DNA of 64,000 bases from Platycnemis pennipes. Taxonomy: Eukaryota; Arthropoda; Insecta; Odonata; Platycnemididae. The first letter of the stretch is position 1. Every line of letters starts with the position of its first letter. Both the position numbers and the translations under genes were made by a program. The stretch lies in the NCBI GenBank assembly GCA_933228895.1, contig CAKOGI010000045.1:1-64000 (forward strand). Reading direction: 5' to 3'. Below, in pieces: positions 54,871-64,000 of this stretch. The notes beneath the pieces are model-generated. The model ran no database searches, was not told where the DNA came from, and saw only the letters and a list, made by a program, of their open reading frames with translations.

Positions 54871-55500
54871 AAATAAAAAGCTAGAATTTCTGCAGGGCTT
54901 GATTTCCATAAGAAAGGAATTGTATTTTCATGGCACGTTCCAAAGCCTTCGAGAAATAACCTTTTCGTCCTTCGAATTCAAAGGGGATATCTCTCGTTCT
55001 CTGGCTTTCCATTGTTGCGGGGACTAAAACCAATTCCTTGCTAAATGGAATGCAGACACGCCATTTCAGCCTCACCAATAAACATTCGGAAAATAGCAAG
55101 TTTGATTACACCCTGGCTGACTCTCGCAAATGATACCTTCGTAAAAAAGCTTAATCCAGCGTTCGTGATTCCCGGCGCCAAGGGAAATTCGAATAATTGT
55201 GCAGCGCTTTCACTCGGCCTGAGGCAGCGTTTCTCAGACCTTGTGTCTTCTTCGGTGCTTCTCAAAGAACAGATTTGCAAGATGCCGAAAACCACGACGA
55301 ATGGCCTCCACTTCCGCCTGGCGCGGTTTACTGAGCTAGCTGCTTTGCTTCTTATTGTGAACATCGAGAAATCAATTAAAACGGTACAGGGGAAGGCTAT
55401 GGGAATGAATATCTACGGAAAAATAGCATTCGTCAATTAAAAGACGACAATTTCGGTACGGCAGTGACTGACTCTAGTGACAGGGTATGACAGTAAGTAC
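54871..55500. other. No gene recognised
   Basis: No domains. An internal AAATGGAATGCAGACACGCC-type unique sequence. Nothing repeated was noticed. Confidence 0.35.
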
Positions 55501-55504
55501 TCAG

Positions 55505-56425
55505 GGTTAACATGGAAAAGACTAAAACGAGGTACCAACTGAAGGTGAATACAATAAAACTAAGGTATGCAGTAGAAGAAAAGACACCAGCATGTTCATG
55601 TAGCATGTACGAAATAAGTAATAATGAATTAACAAACGTGGAATCCATTAAATATCTTGGAATGAGACTGACACATGATCTTTCCTGGGGTAAACACATT
55701 CGTGAAATAATGGGTCAACCGAATCGTAAACTTGGATTCATCAAAAGAGTTTTGGGTAAATGTGACGATCATGTACGAGAAATCAGCTACTTTTCCCTCG
55801 TTAGACCTCATTTGGAATATGCTGCCAGTGTATGGGATCCCTACGAAATCGGTCTAAATAACGAACGTGTGCAGCGAAGATCGGCAAGATTTGTAAAGGG
55901 ACGGTATGATAACCTTATTAGCGTAACCAGTCTATTAAATGAATTAAAAGGGAATCATTGTCAGATCGCAGGTTGAAACTTAGACTTAATCTCTTAAACA
56001 AATTCCAAGACCATATTTTCAGTGATGACGTTAAGAATATTTTGCGGACCCCAACTTACTATGGTAGACTGGACCATAATCACAAAATTAGATAAATTGA
56101 TTGCCGAACTGAAAGATTCAAAATGTCCTTTTTTCCTCGTACATTTAGGGATATGAATAACGGTAAATATATCCAGTACGAGTGTAGCAATGGATAAACA
56201 TTGGTAGCTGCATGTTGGTGCAAGGACTTGAAGGTAACCAAACTAAAAGCACGTTTTTGCATGCGTAGTTTGCTATTTTTTATCTTTTTGTTTTTGCAGT
56301 TTAGACTAATATTTTAATACTAATCCTTTTAAATGCATGATATGTAGTGTATCTTTGGTGAGAATTCACCCCCTGCCACACACCTTTGAGGTGGTTTGCA
56401 GGGTATTATGTAGATGAAGATGTAG
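55505..56425 (+). pseudogene. CR1/Jockey-type LINE, longest copy in the window
   Basis: Starts upstream of the thumb region: ESIKYLGMRLTHDLSWGKHI, REIMGQPNRKLGFIKRVLGK, YFSLVRPHLEYAASVWDPYE, VQRRSARFVKGRYDNLISVT. A deletion near 55947 shifts the frame in the LLNELK/WESLSD stretch, and a stop appears in KIR*IDC. The 3' UTR hairpin and TGTAGATGAAGATGTAGA tail end the copy. The palm motif YADD is not included. Confidence 0.88.
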
Positions 56426-56535
56426 ACACGAAGACCAATGTTGAACTAAGGAAACTAAATTACTACTTTTAACAATACTCGTGATTCAAAAGAGATCACT
56501 TAGTTGTTCGACATAAATTTTATTTCACAACACAA

Positions 56536-56575
56536 CACGACCTAGGTTTCGACGATAAAACGTCATCTTCAGATG
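56536..56575 (-). ncRNA. Hammerhead-like motif, foldback C left arm (CUGAAGA core)
   Basis: Minus strand: CAU, CUGAAGA (56566-56572), one spare base, stem II GACG/CGTC, GAAA (56547-56550), palindromic stem III CCTAGG, UC, then GUG pairing with CAU (one wobble). Closest to a canonical core. Confidence 0.5.
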
Positions 56576-56617
56576 AAGACTCTAAAGAACTGTAGAACAG
56601 TTGTTCTGCAGAGTCTT

Positions 56618-56658
56618 CACCTGAAGATGACGTTTTATCTTCGAAACCTAGGTCGTGT
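56618..56658 (+). ncRNA. Hammerhead-like motif, foldback C right arm (CUGAAGA core)
   Basis: CAC, CUGAAGA (56621-56627), one spare base, a stem II weakened by a G-to-T difference (GACG...CTTC), GAAA (56643-56646), CCTAGG, UC, GUG pairing with CAC. Confidence 0.48.
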
Positions 56659-56869
56659 TGCGTTGTGAAATAATATTTATGTGGAACAACTAAGTGATCT
56701 CTTTTCAATCACGAATTCAAGGTTCCATAAAGTTACGGCTGATACCATCAGTTTTAACAATACTCGCTAGTAGGAGAAGTAGTGAGTGTTAGAAGAGTAA
56801 CTTATAGAGATATCTTCTCCGGTAAGAAAATTAACTAGGGATGGGCGAATCATGAAGAAAATAGTCAGT

Positions 56870-57845
56870 CGATTAGCCCAGGCGATGAGGGCATCTTGAC
56901 TCAATAAGAATCCCATTACAGCTGGAAAGGTGAGCTTGGAAGTAAGAAATCACTCATTGACAACGTTCTTCTTTAGGGCAGTGAGGCATGGACGATTGCA
57001 ACAGCATTTGTCAACACTGATACATTCGAAATGCGGATTAGATAAAACGATGAAGATGAAATGGATGCAGCGAGTAATAAACGAAAACGCTCCAATAACT
57101 GTTAGAAAACAGAGAAGTCCTAAGAAAACTAATAGAAAGCAGACGGCCATATCTTGGGGCATGATAGCACGATATTCGTCGAAGTAATAAAGAAACGGAA
57201 GGATGGCCAAGGAAGGCGTCGCATGAGAAATACGGAGTGAGCAATGAAGGGCGGGAAAGAAAAGAACCACGTCTTTATGAAGAGGATTGAAGAATCGGAA
57301 GCAATCGTAAGATTAAAGACCGATGATAACGATGGTTTACGAAAGATGCCAGAAACGCAAATCTTTAAGAAATATATCTCGGCATGACAAGTTAGGTCAA
57401 GTGAGTGACAAACGAAGAAGCCTAAAGGCTGCTTTACACGATACAATTCTTTGTACAATGTCTTGTACAAACTCTTGTATGAGGAAATTGTACCGTGTGA
57501 AGCGGCAAATTGTACGGACGCTTGTGCGATTGTCTGAATGACTGAACGGGAAATAGAATCAGTTCTAATTCCATTCAGACAAACATAAATTTCGTTCAGT
57601 TTATACGAGCGTTTGCACAAGAAATTGTACAAAAAATTGTATCGTGTAAAGTGACCTTAGACTGGACAACTTAATCGGCCATATCTTGAGACACTATGGC
57701 CTGGTGAAGACAATCGTCGAGGGAAAAGTAAACGGGAAGAATGGAAAAGGCAGGTCTCGTATGAGAAAAGTAGTGAAGGATGTGAAAGAGAAGAAATACG
57801 TAAATATGAAGAGATTAGCGGATAGGAGCCGATCTTAGTATTGTT
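56870..57845 (+). pseudogene. Diverged RTE-type RT fragments, interrupted by a MITE
   Basis: 56880-57300 retains degraded codons (RAFLTQ-like, KWMQRVINENAP, VRKQRSPKKTNRK). 57385-57420 and 57661-57845 form a further copy (SDKRRSLKA, then LDNLIGHILRHYGLVKTIVE, GKVNGKNGKGRSRM) split by a MITE at 57426-57657. Many frame breaks. Two old copies in tandem. Confidence 0.72.
57426..57657. mobile_element. Small PIF/Harbinger-type MITE nested in a LINE fragment
   Basis: A 232-bp element with ends AGGCTGCTTTACACGATACA and the complement of TTGTATCGTGTAAAGTGACCT. Flanks are TAA (57423-57425) and TAG (57658-57660), a TSD with one change. TTGTACAA-type words recur inside. Confidence 0.78.
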
Positions 57846-57849
57846 GACC

Positions 57850-58104
57850 GACGATGATGATGACAAGTTCTGAGGCAATCGCGAGAAGACATAACAATGA
57901 GTATTGGCAACGAATGAGTATGAACTCTTCGCAATTAGGAATATTCCTAATCAATCCTTGATCGCAATAGCAAAGACGAAATATCACCTCAAACTGATTT
58001 CTTGGGAGAATAGAACTAGTTATGAACCTCCAAATTAAGTCGGGATTCGCCACGTGAAGACGAAGAGTTATTTCCAGAATCAATTAGTTTTCGAAAGAAG
58101 CACA
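57850..58104. other. No gene recognised; short repeat shared with 60.25 kb
   Basis: 57842-57920 (CCGACGATGATGATGACAAG, then TCGCGAGAAGACATAA) recurs at 60250-60325 in the same orientation. Confidence 0.5.
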
Positions 58105-58538
58105 CCAAATAGATAAGATCATTACCGGCGTTGAACAGGTGGGCCTTGAAGTTTTACTTGCGGTAACTCAAATTTGGCCTCCAGAGTATGCAATGATCGA
58201 TTGAAAATAAGGACTTTCCTCGGAAGCAGGACCATCGCGGTCAATGAAAAGGGGGATCAAGGGTCTAAGGGTACGGATTTGACCCAATGAAAAGGGCAGA
58301 CACGGCACAAGGAGATATCCCAATTAAAAATCCCACTTCCATTCGGAAAGGAAGCTTCAAGCAGTCATCGAGGACAAATGAGGTTCGACGGGCGAACAAT
58401 TTAACAGCATGTGAAACGTTTTGTGTATTCACACGCGGTAAAAGTGAAATGAAACTGCTTACAATATGCCAGCGGTCTGTGCGGCAGCCTAGCTCACAGT
58501 GCAGACAGTCGGATCGGCTACCTGGGGGGGGGAGGGGA

Positions 58539-59046
58539 CAGGCACGTAGCCAGAAATTTGTTTCGGGGAGGGCTAAGTCTTTCGTAACTCGAAACAAATC
58601 AGCCTTGCCCATTCGGTGCCGACATGTTGCAAATCTCCTCCCTTAATCTTCAGTATTTACTTTTACAGTGCCCATACTTATCTCTTATAACTGGTTAAGT
58701 TAATTGTTTACCTCGTAATGAAGCAGTTAATATGACCGACCCGGGAACAGAAGTTCAGCCCATAGGTATATCTCAGATTGAAAAGAAAAAATGTTAACCA
58801 CACGCATCAAACTAGCGATCACATTTCGAGACACTAAACCCTTGAATTATTGAACCCTTGAATGCTTGGTGATCTTCAACCCCTGCCACACACCCTCGCG
58901 GTGGCTTGCAGGGTATCGTTTAGATGTACATGTAGATTATATGCAGTGTAAACAGCATTATAATGGTCATTTAAAATCAGAACAACAAAATTATTGGGAA
59001 AAAATTTCGGGGGGAGGGGGGGCTGAAGCACCTGGCTACGTGCCTG
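58539..59046. mobile_element. Element with perfect 15-bp TIR CAGGCACGTAGCCAG
   Basis: CAGGCACGTAGCCAG (58539-58553) and CTGGCTACGTGCCTG (59032-59046) are exact inverted copies. G-rich tracts (CGGGGAGGG, CGGGGGGAGGGGGGGC) follow inside each end. This layout is common for a widespread arthropod MITE class ending CAGG.GCGTAGCCAG. A CR1/Jockey 3' tail (58865-58940) is nested inside. No TSD was found. Confidence 0.72.
58865..58940 (+). mobile_element. 3' tail of a CR1/Jockey-type LINE, nested
   Basis: CCCCTGCCACACACCCTCGC, then GGTGGCTTGCAGGGTATC and a TGTACATGTAGA tail. The body is absent or reduced to a few tens of bases. Confidence 0.82.
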
Positions 59047-59049
59047 CTA

Positions 59050-59291
59050 GGGTCTTCTACTTCAAGAATATTATCGAGTTAACCGGACATTGATACTGCG
59101 CAGACTGCTACGCGAGAATACTTGCGCAAGAAATATTGCGCCGTGTAAAGCGACGACTTGCGATGAAAATTATTGGGTCGCAAGTCGTCGCTTTACACGG
59201 CGCAATATTTCTTGCGCAAGTATTCTCGCGTAGCAGTCTGCGCAGTATCAATGTCCGGTTAACTCGATAATATTCTTGAAGTAGAAGACCC
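59050..59291. repeat. Perfect inverted repeat, 114-bp arms, 14-bp loop
   Basis: 59050-59163 and 59178-59291 are exact reverse complements by my reading, with no mismatch or gap. The arms contain the left terminal region of the 44269-type PIF/Harbinger-like element (ATTGATACTGCGCAGACTGC, AATACTTGCGCAAGAAATAT). Perfect identity over this length implies recent origin, gene conversion or an assembly foldback. Confidence 0.93.
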
Positions 59292-59299
59292 AATAATTT

Positions 59300-59970
59300 T
59301 GTGACGATCATGTACGAGAAATCAGCTACTTTTCCCTTGTTAGACCTCATTTGGAATATGCTGCCAGTGTATGGGATCCCTACGAAATCGGTCTAAGTAA
59401 TGAACTTGAACGTGTGCAGCGAAGATCGGCAAGATTTGTAAAGGGACGATACGATAATTATATTAGCGTAACCAGTCTATTAAATGAATTGAAATGGGAA
59501 TCATTGTCAGATCGCAGGTTGAAATTTAGACTTAATCTCTTCCACAAATTCCAAGGCAATATTTTCAGCGATGATGTTAAAAATATTTTACGAACCCCAA
59601 CTTACTATGGCAGACTGGACCATGATCATAAAGTTAGAGAAATTGATTGCCGAACTGACCGATTCAAAATGTCCTTTTTCCCTCGCACAATAAGAGATAC
59701 GAATAACGGTAAATATGTCCTATCGGAGAGTAGCAATGAATAGCATTGGTAGCTGCATGTTGGTATGAGTACTTAAAGCTAACCCTACTAACAGAATGTT
59801 TTTGCATGTTTTATTTGCAATTTCTATCTTTTTTAAATAGTGTAGTTCTGACTACTATATTAATACTATTCCTTTTTTATGCATGATATGTAGTGCATGT
59901 TTGGTAAGCAATCACCCCCTGCCACACACCCTTGTGGTGGCTTGCAGGGTATTATGTAGATGTAGATGTA
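59300..59970 (+). pseudogene. CR1/Jockey-type LINE 3' end, least degraded copy
   Basis: 130 codons are open: EYAASVWDPYEIGLSNELER, VQRRSARFVKGRYDNYISVT, SLLNELKWESLSDRRLKFRL, DDVKNILRTPTYYGRLDHDH, then FFPRTIRDTNNGKYVLSESS. The 3' UTR hairpin and TGTAGATGTAGATGTAGA tail are intact. It is inserted between two parts of a PIF/Harbinger-like element. Confidence 0.9.
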
Positions 59971-61212
59971 GAGAAAAACTGCGCCACTGCGTGAACACGA
60001 CTGTGAATGCAAATTAGGACATGTTCTAATCTGAGACATGCATTATCGCAGTTTACACATTTTTTCTCGCTATATGGTGCAGACATAGCAGCAAAAAACT
60101 GCCACCGGAATTGCAGCGATGTTACTGACGATCGAATTGGGTACCTATATCTTTCGTTGGTGCCTATATCTTTCGTTGGTGCATTACATACGCACAATAA
60201 TCATGAGGCGGGCGATTAATCACGCGGAAGCTTAAATTACCCTTGTAAAGGATTGACCGACGATGATGATGACAAGGTCTAAGATACTCGCGAGAAGACA
60301 TAAGAACGAGCATTGGCAACGAACATTGAAGTGGGATTTTTAATTGGGATATCTCCTTGTGCCGTGTCTGCCCTTTTCATTGGGTCAAATCCGTACCCTT
60401 AGACCCTTGAATCCCCTTTTCATTGACCGCCATGGTCCTGCTTCCGAGGAAGGTCCTTATTTTCAATCGATCATTGCATACTCTGGAGACAAAATTGGAG
60501 CTACCGCGAGTAAAAGTTCGGGGCCCACCTGTCCAACGCCGGTAATGATCTTGTCCCTATCTCGTTAACTTGGCTCAAAGCCGTTCTCCTTCTGTGTAAA
60601 ATGTAGGCTAAGCATAAGGGTCTATGGTGTTCACTATTTTGTTTAGAATATGGTTTAAAAACACATTTAAAAGAGGTGGTAATATATTGCTTCATTTACG
60701 TTATCCAATTCATGCTACTCGAGAGATATTTACGTTATACTGTATAGTGTTGACCGTACCACCGCTACTTGATGGTTTATTGTCGCTGAAATCCTGCCCC
60801 GACAATCACACCGTGCAAAGCAATCAAGCAAGCGTCCTCGATATTCGATAGGAGACGGACAGTCGCGGACGACTGCTATAAGGGCAGCGACATCAACTCG
60901 CTCGGTTTCAATTAGGCTTGTGCGATGACCGAAGCATTTCGACGAAAAAATTTCATCGAAATGCTTCGATGACGATGGCTGTCTATCGATGAATATCGAT
61001 GATCGATGAATGTCGATGATCGATGAATTACGATGATCGATGACTATCGATGATCGGTACGGATGTCTCGGTTGGCAGTTTGGTGTGGCCATTAAGTGAA
61101 GATTGAATTGGGTCGAACTTAATTGAGAAGGACAAACATATTTATTAAAGAGCGAAACAAGCACCAAGTTAAAAATTATGCAACAACTCTTTGTTGTGGT
61201 ATAATACAATTC

Positions 61213-61551
61213 TCATATCCGCATTTTCATCGCTGAGTACAAGTCGGTCGTCCAACACAACGTTGCCTGCATCGCTGAAGAACCGCTCTGATGAAGTGGC
61301 AGGAATACAGAGGTATTTCCTCGCGTACTTCTGAAGGCGGGATACACATCCTTCCTGTCCCTATACCAATGTAGGACGTCCGAAGATTTGAATAAAGCAG
61401 GGACCTCCTCGTACTTGTGGAGCTCCTTTCTGGAAGGGGTCGTCAGCAGTGGTAGCGATTCTCGTGTCAGCAGCACATCACGTCTCATCGACATCGATGA
61501 TTCGCATCGACTCATCGACATCGATGATTCGCATCGACTCATCCGCATCAA
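61213..61551 (-). pseudogene. hAT transposase C-terminus, frame-shifted
   Basis: MRRDVLLTRESLPLLTTPSR, KELHKYEEVPALFKSSDVLH and YRDRKDVYP follow the copy at 11795-12127, then the frame changes. A GGGG run in the first copy is GGG here (near 61350). In the other frame the SERFFSDAGNVV block is still readable. No catalytic domain. Confidence 0.85.
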
Positions 61552-62090
61552 TGATTCTCATCGACAACGATGATTCTCATCGACTCATCGGCATCGATGA
61601 TTCGCATCGACTCATCCGCATCAATGATTCTCATCGATATCGACGATTCTCATCGACTCATCGGCATCGATGATTCGCATCGACTCATCGGCATCGATGA
61701 TTCGCATCGACTCATCGGCATCAATGATTCTCATCGACATCGATGATTTGCATCGACTCATCGACATCGATGATTCGCATCGACTCATCCGCATCAATGA
61801 TTCTCATCGACATCGACGATTCTCATCGACTCATCGACATCGATGATTCGCATCGACTCATCGACATCGATGATTCGCATCGACTCATCCGCATCAATGA
61901 TTCTCATCGACAACGATGATTCTCATCGACTCATCGGCATCGATGATTCGCATCGACTCATCCGCATCAATGATTCTCATCGATATCGACGATTCTCATC
62001 GACTCATCGGCATCGATGATTCGCATCGACTCATCGGCATCAATGACTCTCATCTACATCGATGATTCTCATCGACTCATCATAGTCGAT
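61480..62090. repeat. 27-bp TCATCGACATCGATGATTCG minisatellite, long array
   Basis: Roughly twenty-odd units, most 27 bp, with shorter 18-19-bp variants interspersed in a regular higher-order pattern (CCGCATCAATGATTCTCATC next to ATCGACGATTCTCATC). The inner edge of the element's TIR, GCGATGA, is the same word. Ten peptide-like DIDDSHRLI repeats are an artefact of periodicity. Confidence 0.9.
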
Positions 62091-62201
62091 GGTCGATGAC
62101 ATTCATTGCTATCGATTTCAGTCATCGCATCGCACCACAATGATTGAAATCATCGTCGATGACTTCGATTAATCGACTCATCTCACAAGCCTAGTTTCAG
62201 T

Positions 62202-62912
62202 GACCGCCTAAAACGGGTTTTGAGAATTGCATTTCGCATTGATAGAAAACGCAATGGCCGCTTGAAAGTCGGAGCACAACAAGATCATTTAAAGTGCGTG
62301 TGTCGTCGCGGAGGAGTTGCCGTCGTCGTGGGATCCGGAGAGGAAAGGAGAGTTTTCTTCTCGAGGAGGAGGGGAGGCTCCATCACGACCACCCCCGCGC
62401 GTGTTCCCATGGATACGTGGGCGGTGGAGGGGGGGGGGGAGAAAAGAGAGAGTTAAGTGGGACAGAGAGAGATTGCGGGGGAGGAGTGGGTAGTTGGCCA
62501 TCCGGCCGAAGCGAGTCGCTGCGATCAAGTGGGGGGGGGGGGGGCATTCTTCTCGAAGGGGCAGCTAGGGGTCGGATCCAACCAACCTCGAGGATCAGGA
62601 GAGCGGATATCGAAATGGGAATTAATTGCCAGCAGGGGGCCAAGTCGAAGCCAAGGAGGAGGAGCGAAGGCGAACAAATCGTGATGCGCCGGGTTTTGGA
62701 GAAACGGCCAATAATTGGTCCTTTCCTCCGGAGAAAATTTTAGGCGATCCTTTACGAAGTAGTTTCTTATGTCAGCACCCATTGAGAAGGCTTACGATAA
62801 CCATATAGCGGCTATTTCCCATTGCTGTTTCGTCTTCCGAGGGAAATAGGTAATTATATCGTTATATATACTATTCTATCGCAGTAGAGCTTTTCCCTTT
62901 CACAGAGCTTTA
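62202..62912. other. No gene recognised; G-rich sequence
   Basis: 62400-62560 holds long G runs (one of about 15-16 G near 62530) and GAGGAGG patches. The overlapping frames there are composition-driven. Confidence 0.5.
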
Positions 62913-63447
62913 AGGCGCGTTTACACGTAGCAGTTGACTGCTATGACAGTCGCGAGATGCGCGATGTATCTATATCGCTACTGCTATGATGCGTCAGCAC
63001 CAACTTCTATGCAGCTGAAAGCCGCTATTTAGGCGTTGTCATAACAAATAAAAAGAGTTTTATATCAATAGTGATTGATGCATTAATTTTCATGAAATTC
63101 TTCAAGCATTAATTTCCATTGACGATTATACTTTTCCACATTCTTTAAAGAGTAGAATCTCCCCTTTTGGGGAATGGTATCTTTGTTATTTTATCCAAAT
63201 TCCCGATATCAGACGTCGTGCATTTCTTTTCGTTGGCGATTGTTGCGATTGTGTTGGATACATTTCCGCTGGAAAGTAGACGGGCTTCAACTTTGTCAAT
63301 AGCTCGAACTAGGATCGATAGTGTTCAACATGTGTCCAGTATCGACCTGAACTCGAATCGCAGTTGCTATTTACACATGCGTGTGGGGCTTAATAGTTGT
63401 TAGCAGTTGACTGTCATAGCTGTCAACTGCTACGTGTAACCGCACCT
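62913..63447 (-). mobile_element. PIF/Harbinger-type MITE, copy 3 (TSD TTA), inverted
   Basis: 535 bp with AGGCGCGTTTACACGTAGCA at one end, flanked by TTA at 62910-62912 and 63448-63450. It is in reverse orientation relative to the copies at 6760 and 16149. The left TIR is shortened after GACAGTC, where it runs directly into CGCGAGATGCGCGATG. Confidence 0.9.
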
Positions 63448-63450
63448 TTA

Positions 63451-64000
63451 TGCTTGACCAGTTTTTATTCTGCAACGATTATTTCCTCCTAGTGTTAAGA
63501 AGAATTAAAAAATCTATTATAATTGGTATCAATCCGTGAGTGAAACGGTGAATCGATAGTTAAATAAGCAATAATCAACATGTGCGCTTTAAAAGTGAAT
63601 TTGAAAAACGTCATAAAACTCTAATTAGCCTTTCCTTCAAAATATATCTGTGCTGTTTACCTTCAGCCAACATCTGACTTATGTTTTAAGTGCTCCAACG
63701 AGTGAGGGTACATCAAGGAATACAGCGCATACGCATGATATGTTACTGATATCGCGAGGCGATATAGAAACTGTAGCAAACGCGATATTTCGTCAAGCGA
63801 CACGTGAGTGAGATACGCCATTTTAAGCTATACGCGATATTATATGTAATTCAGGGTTTATAGGAGTTTTCATTTTCATTTTCCCAGACTTTTCCAAGAT
63901 TTCCAGACCATTATTAGTGATTTTCCCTGACTTTTGAGCGCCTGAAAACTCCAAGATTTCAGTCATTTATAGAGATAAAAGTGGTAGTGAGGAAGAAGAG
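63451..64000. other. No gene recognised
   Basis: AT-rich sequence to the window edge. Words such as ATATCGCGAGGCGATATAG near 63750 echo the TATCG minisatellite but do not form an array. Confidence 0.4.

Larger units (their letters stand above)
56478..56715. repeat. Foldback unit C with two hammerhead-like cores
   Basis: Arms of about 110 bp (GTGATTCAAAAGAGATCACT, CACGACCTAGGTTTCGACGA, AACGTCATCTTCAG and mirrors) flank a short loop containing GAACTGTAGAACAGTTGTTC. There is no coding and no obvious TSD. The shared arrangement with foldbacks A and B and the 46.6-47.5 kb unit suggests one class of element. Confidence 0.88.
58105..60562. repeat. Inverted pair of ~230-bp blocks 2 kb apart
   Basis: 58105-58340 and 60333-60562 are reverse complements with few differences (GTGGGATTTTTAATTGGGAT, CATTGGGTCAAATCCGTACC, CGATCATTGCATACTCTGGA). 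The block between them holds other elements. The pair may be the ends of a large element, with the nested copies inserted later. Confidence 0.75.
60913..62193 (-). mobile_element. hAT element, copy 2, TSD GTTTCAAT/GTTTCAGT
   Basis: Ends TAGGCTTGTGCGATGA and the complement TAGGCTTGTGAGATGA. The flanks GTTTCAAT (60905-60912) and GTTTCAGT (62194-62201) differ at one base, and the uninterrupted site is visible at 45919-45930. It is collinear with 11517-12337 except for a much longer minisatellite. Confidence 0.92.
59971..62222. mobile_element. Second copy of the 44269-type PIF/Harbinger-like element, heavily interrupted
   Basis: 60000-60240 matches 45320-45560 (CAAATTAGGACATG, ATTAATCACGCGGAAGCTTA). 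60820-60912 plus 62194-62222 match 45830-45939 (CAAGCAAGCGTCCTCG, GTTTCAAT..., TAAAACGG). The left end lies in the perfect inverted repeat before 59300. A hAT element is inserted at 60913, and the ~935-bp GC-rich insertion of the other copy is absent. Confidence 0.72.

Noticed and set aside
61388..61673. DIDDSHRLI-repeat protein
   Set aside because: The unit is 27 bp, so every frame stays open. This is a minisatellite inside a hAT element, not a coding repeat.
62294..62743. 149-codon arginine/glycine-rich protein
   Set aside because: It spans long G and GGA runs. Composition explains the open frame.

Overview
The window looks like repeat-dense nuclear DNA from an arthropod, most likely an insect. 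Evidence: Penelope-like elements with GIY-YIG domains, hAT, Tc1/IS630-type and PIF/Harbinger-type DNA transposons, several non-LTR retrotransposon families, spliceosomal introns inside a transposase gene, and CR1/Jockey-type 3' tails of a hairpin plus a TGTAGA repeat. I see no bacterial operons, rRNA, CRISPR array or convincing host protein-coding gene. The species call is an inference.

Layout. 1-3.6 kb: a Penelope-like element with an intact RT plus GIY-YIG frame (647-3136), preceded by an inverted copy of its own RT core. 3.7-6.6 kb: a DNA element with 50-bp terminal inverted repeats (TIRs) carrying a THAP-domain first exon. 6.7-11.4 kb: a MITE, a tRNA-like SINE, a LINE copy with a perfect 13-bp target-site duplication (TSD), and two foldback units. 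11.5-12.3 kb: a hAT element with an 8-bp TSD, a transposase C-terminus and a minisatellite. 13.9-27.2 kb: dispersed repeats, a second hAT-like element with a MITE nested in it, LINE fragments, more MITEs and a second Penelope region. 27.8-29.3 kb: an almost intact three-exon DDE transposase gene. 30-36.7 kb: low-information sequence, direct repeats and an RTE head-to-head pair. 38.3-39.7 kb: a decayed YqaJ-type pseudogene. 42.2-45.9 kb: an RTE fragment split by a TA-TSD transposon packed with near-palindromic words, then a PIF/Harbinger-like element with a GC-rich insertion. 46-51.2 kb: a transposase fragment, a TIR unit and a third Penelope remnant. 52-64 kb: CR1/Jockey-like 3' ends, foldbacks, a 114-bp perfect inverted repeat, the second hAT copy with a large array, and a third copy of the first MITE.

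How the parts relate. Most of the window is nested insertions, and several empty or uninterrupted sites can be read by comparing copies inside the window. The observation I rate highest is a set of nine hammerhead-ribozyme-like cores on both strands. They lie beside Penelope sequences or in the arms of foldback units with no recognisable ORF. Three of them share a U3/A8 core in place of C3/G8, which would keep the C3-G8 base pair as a covariation. All boundaries and families were read by eye; no searches were run.
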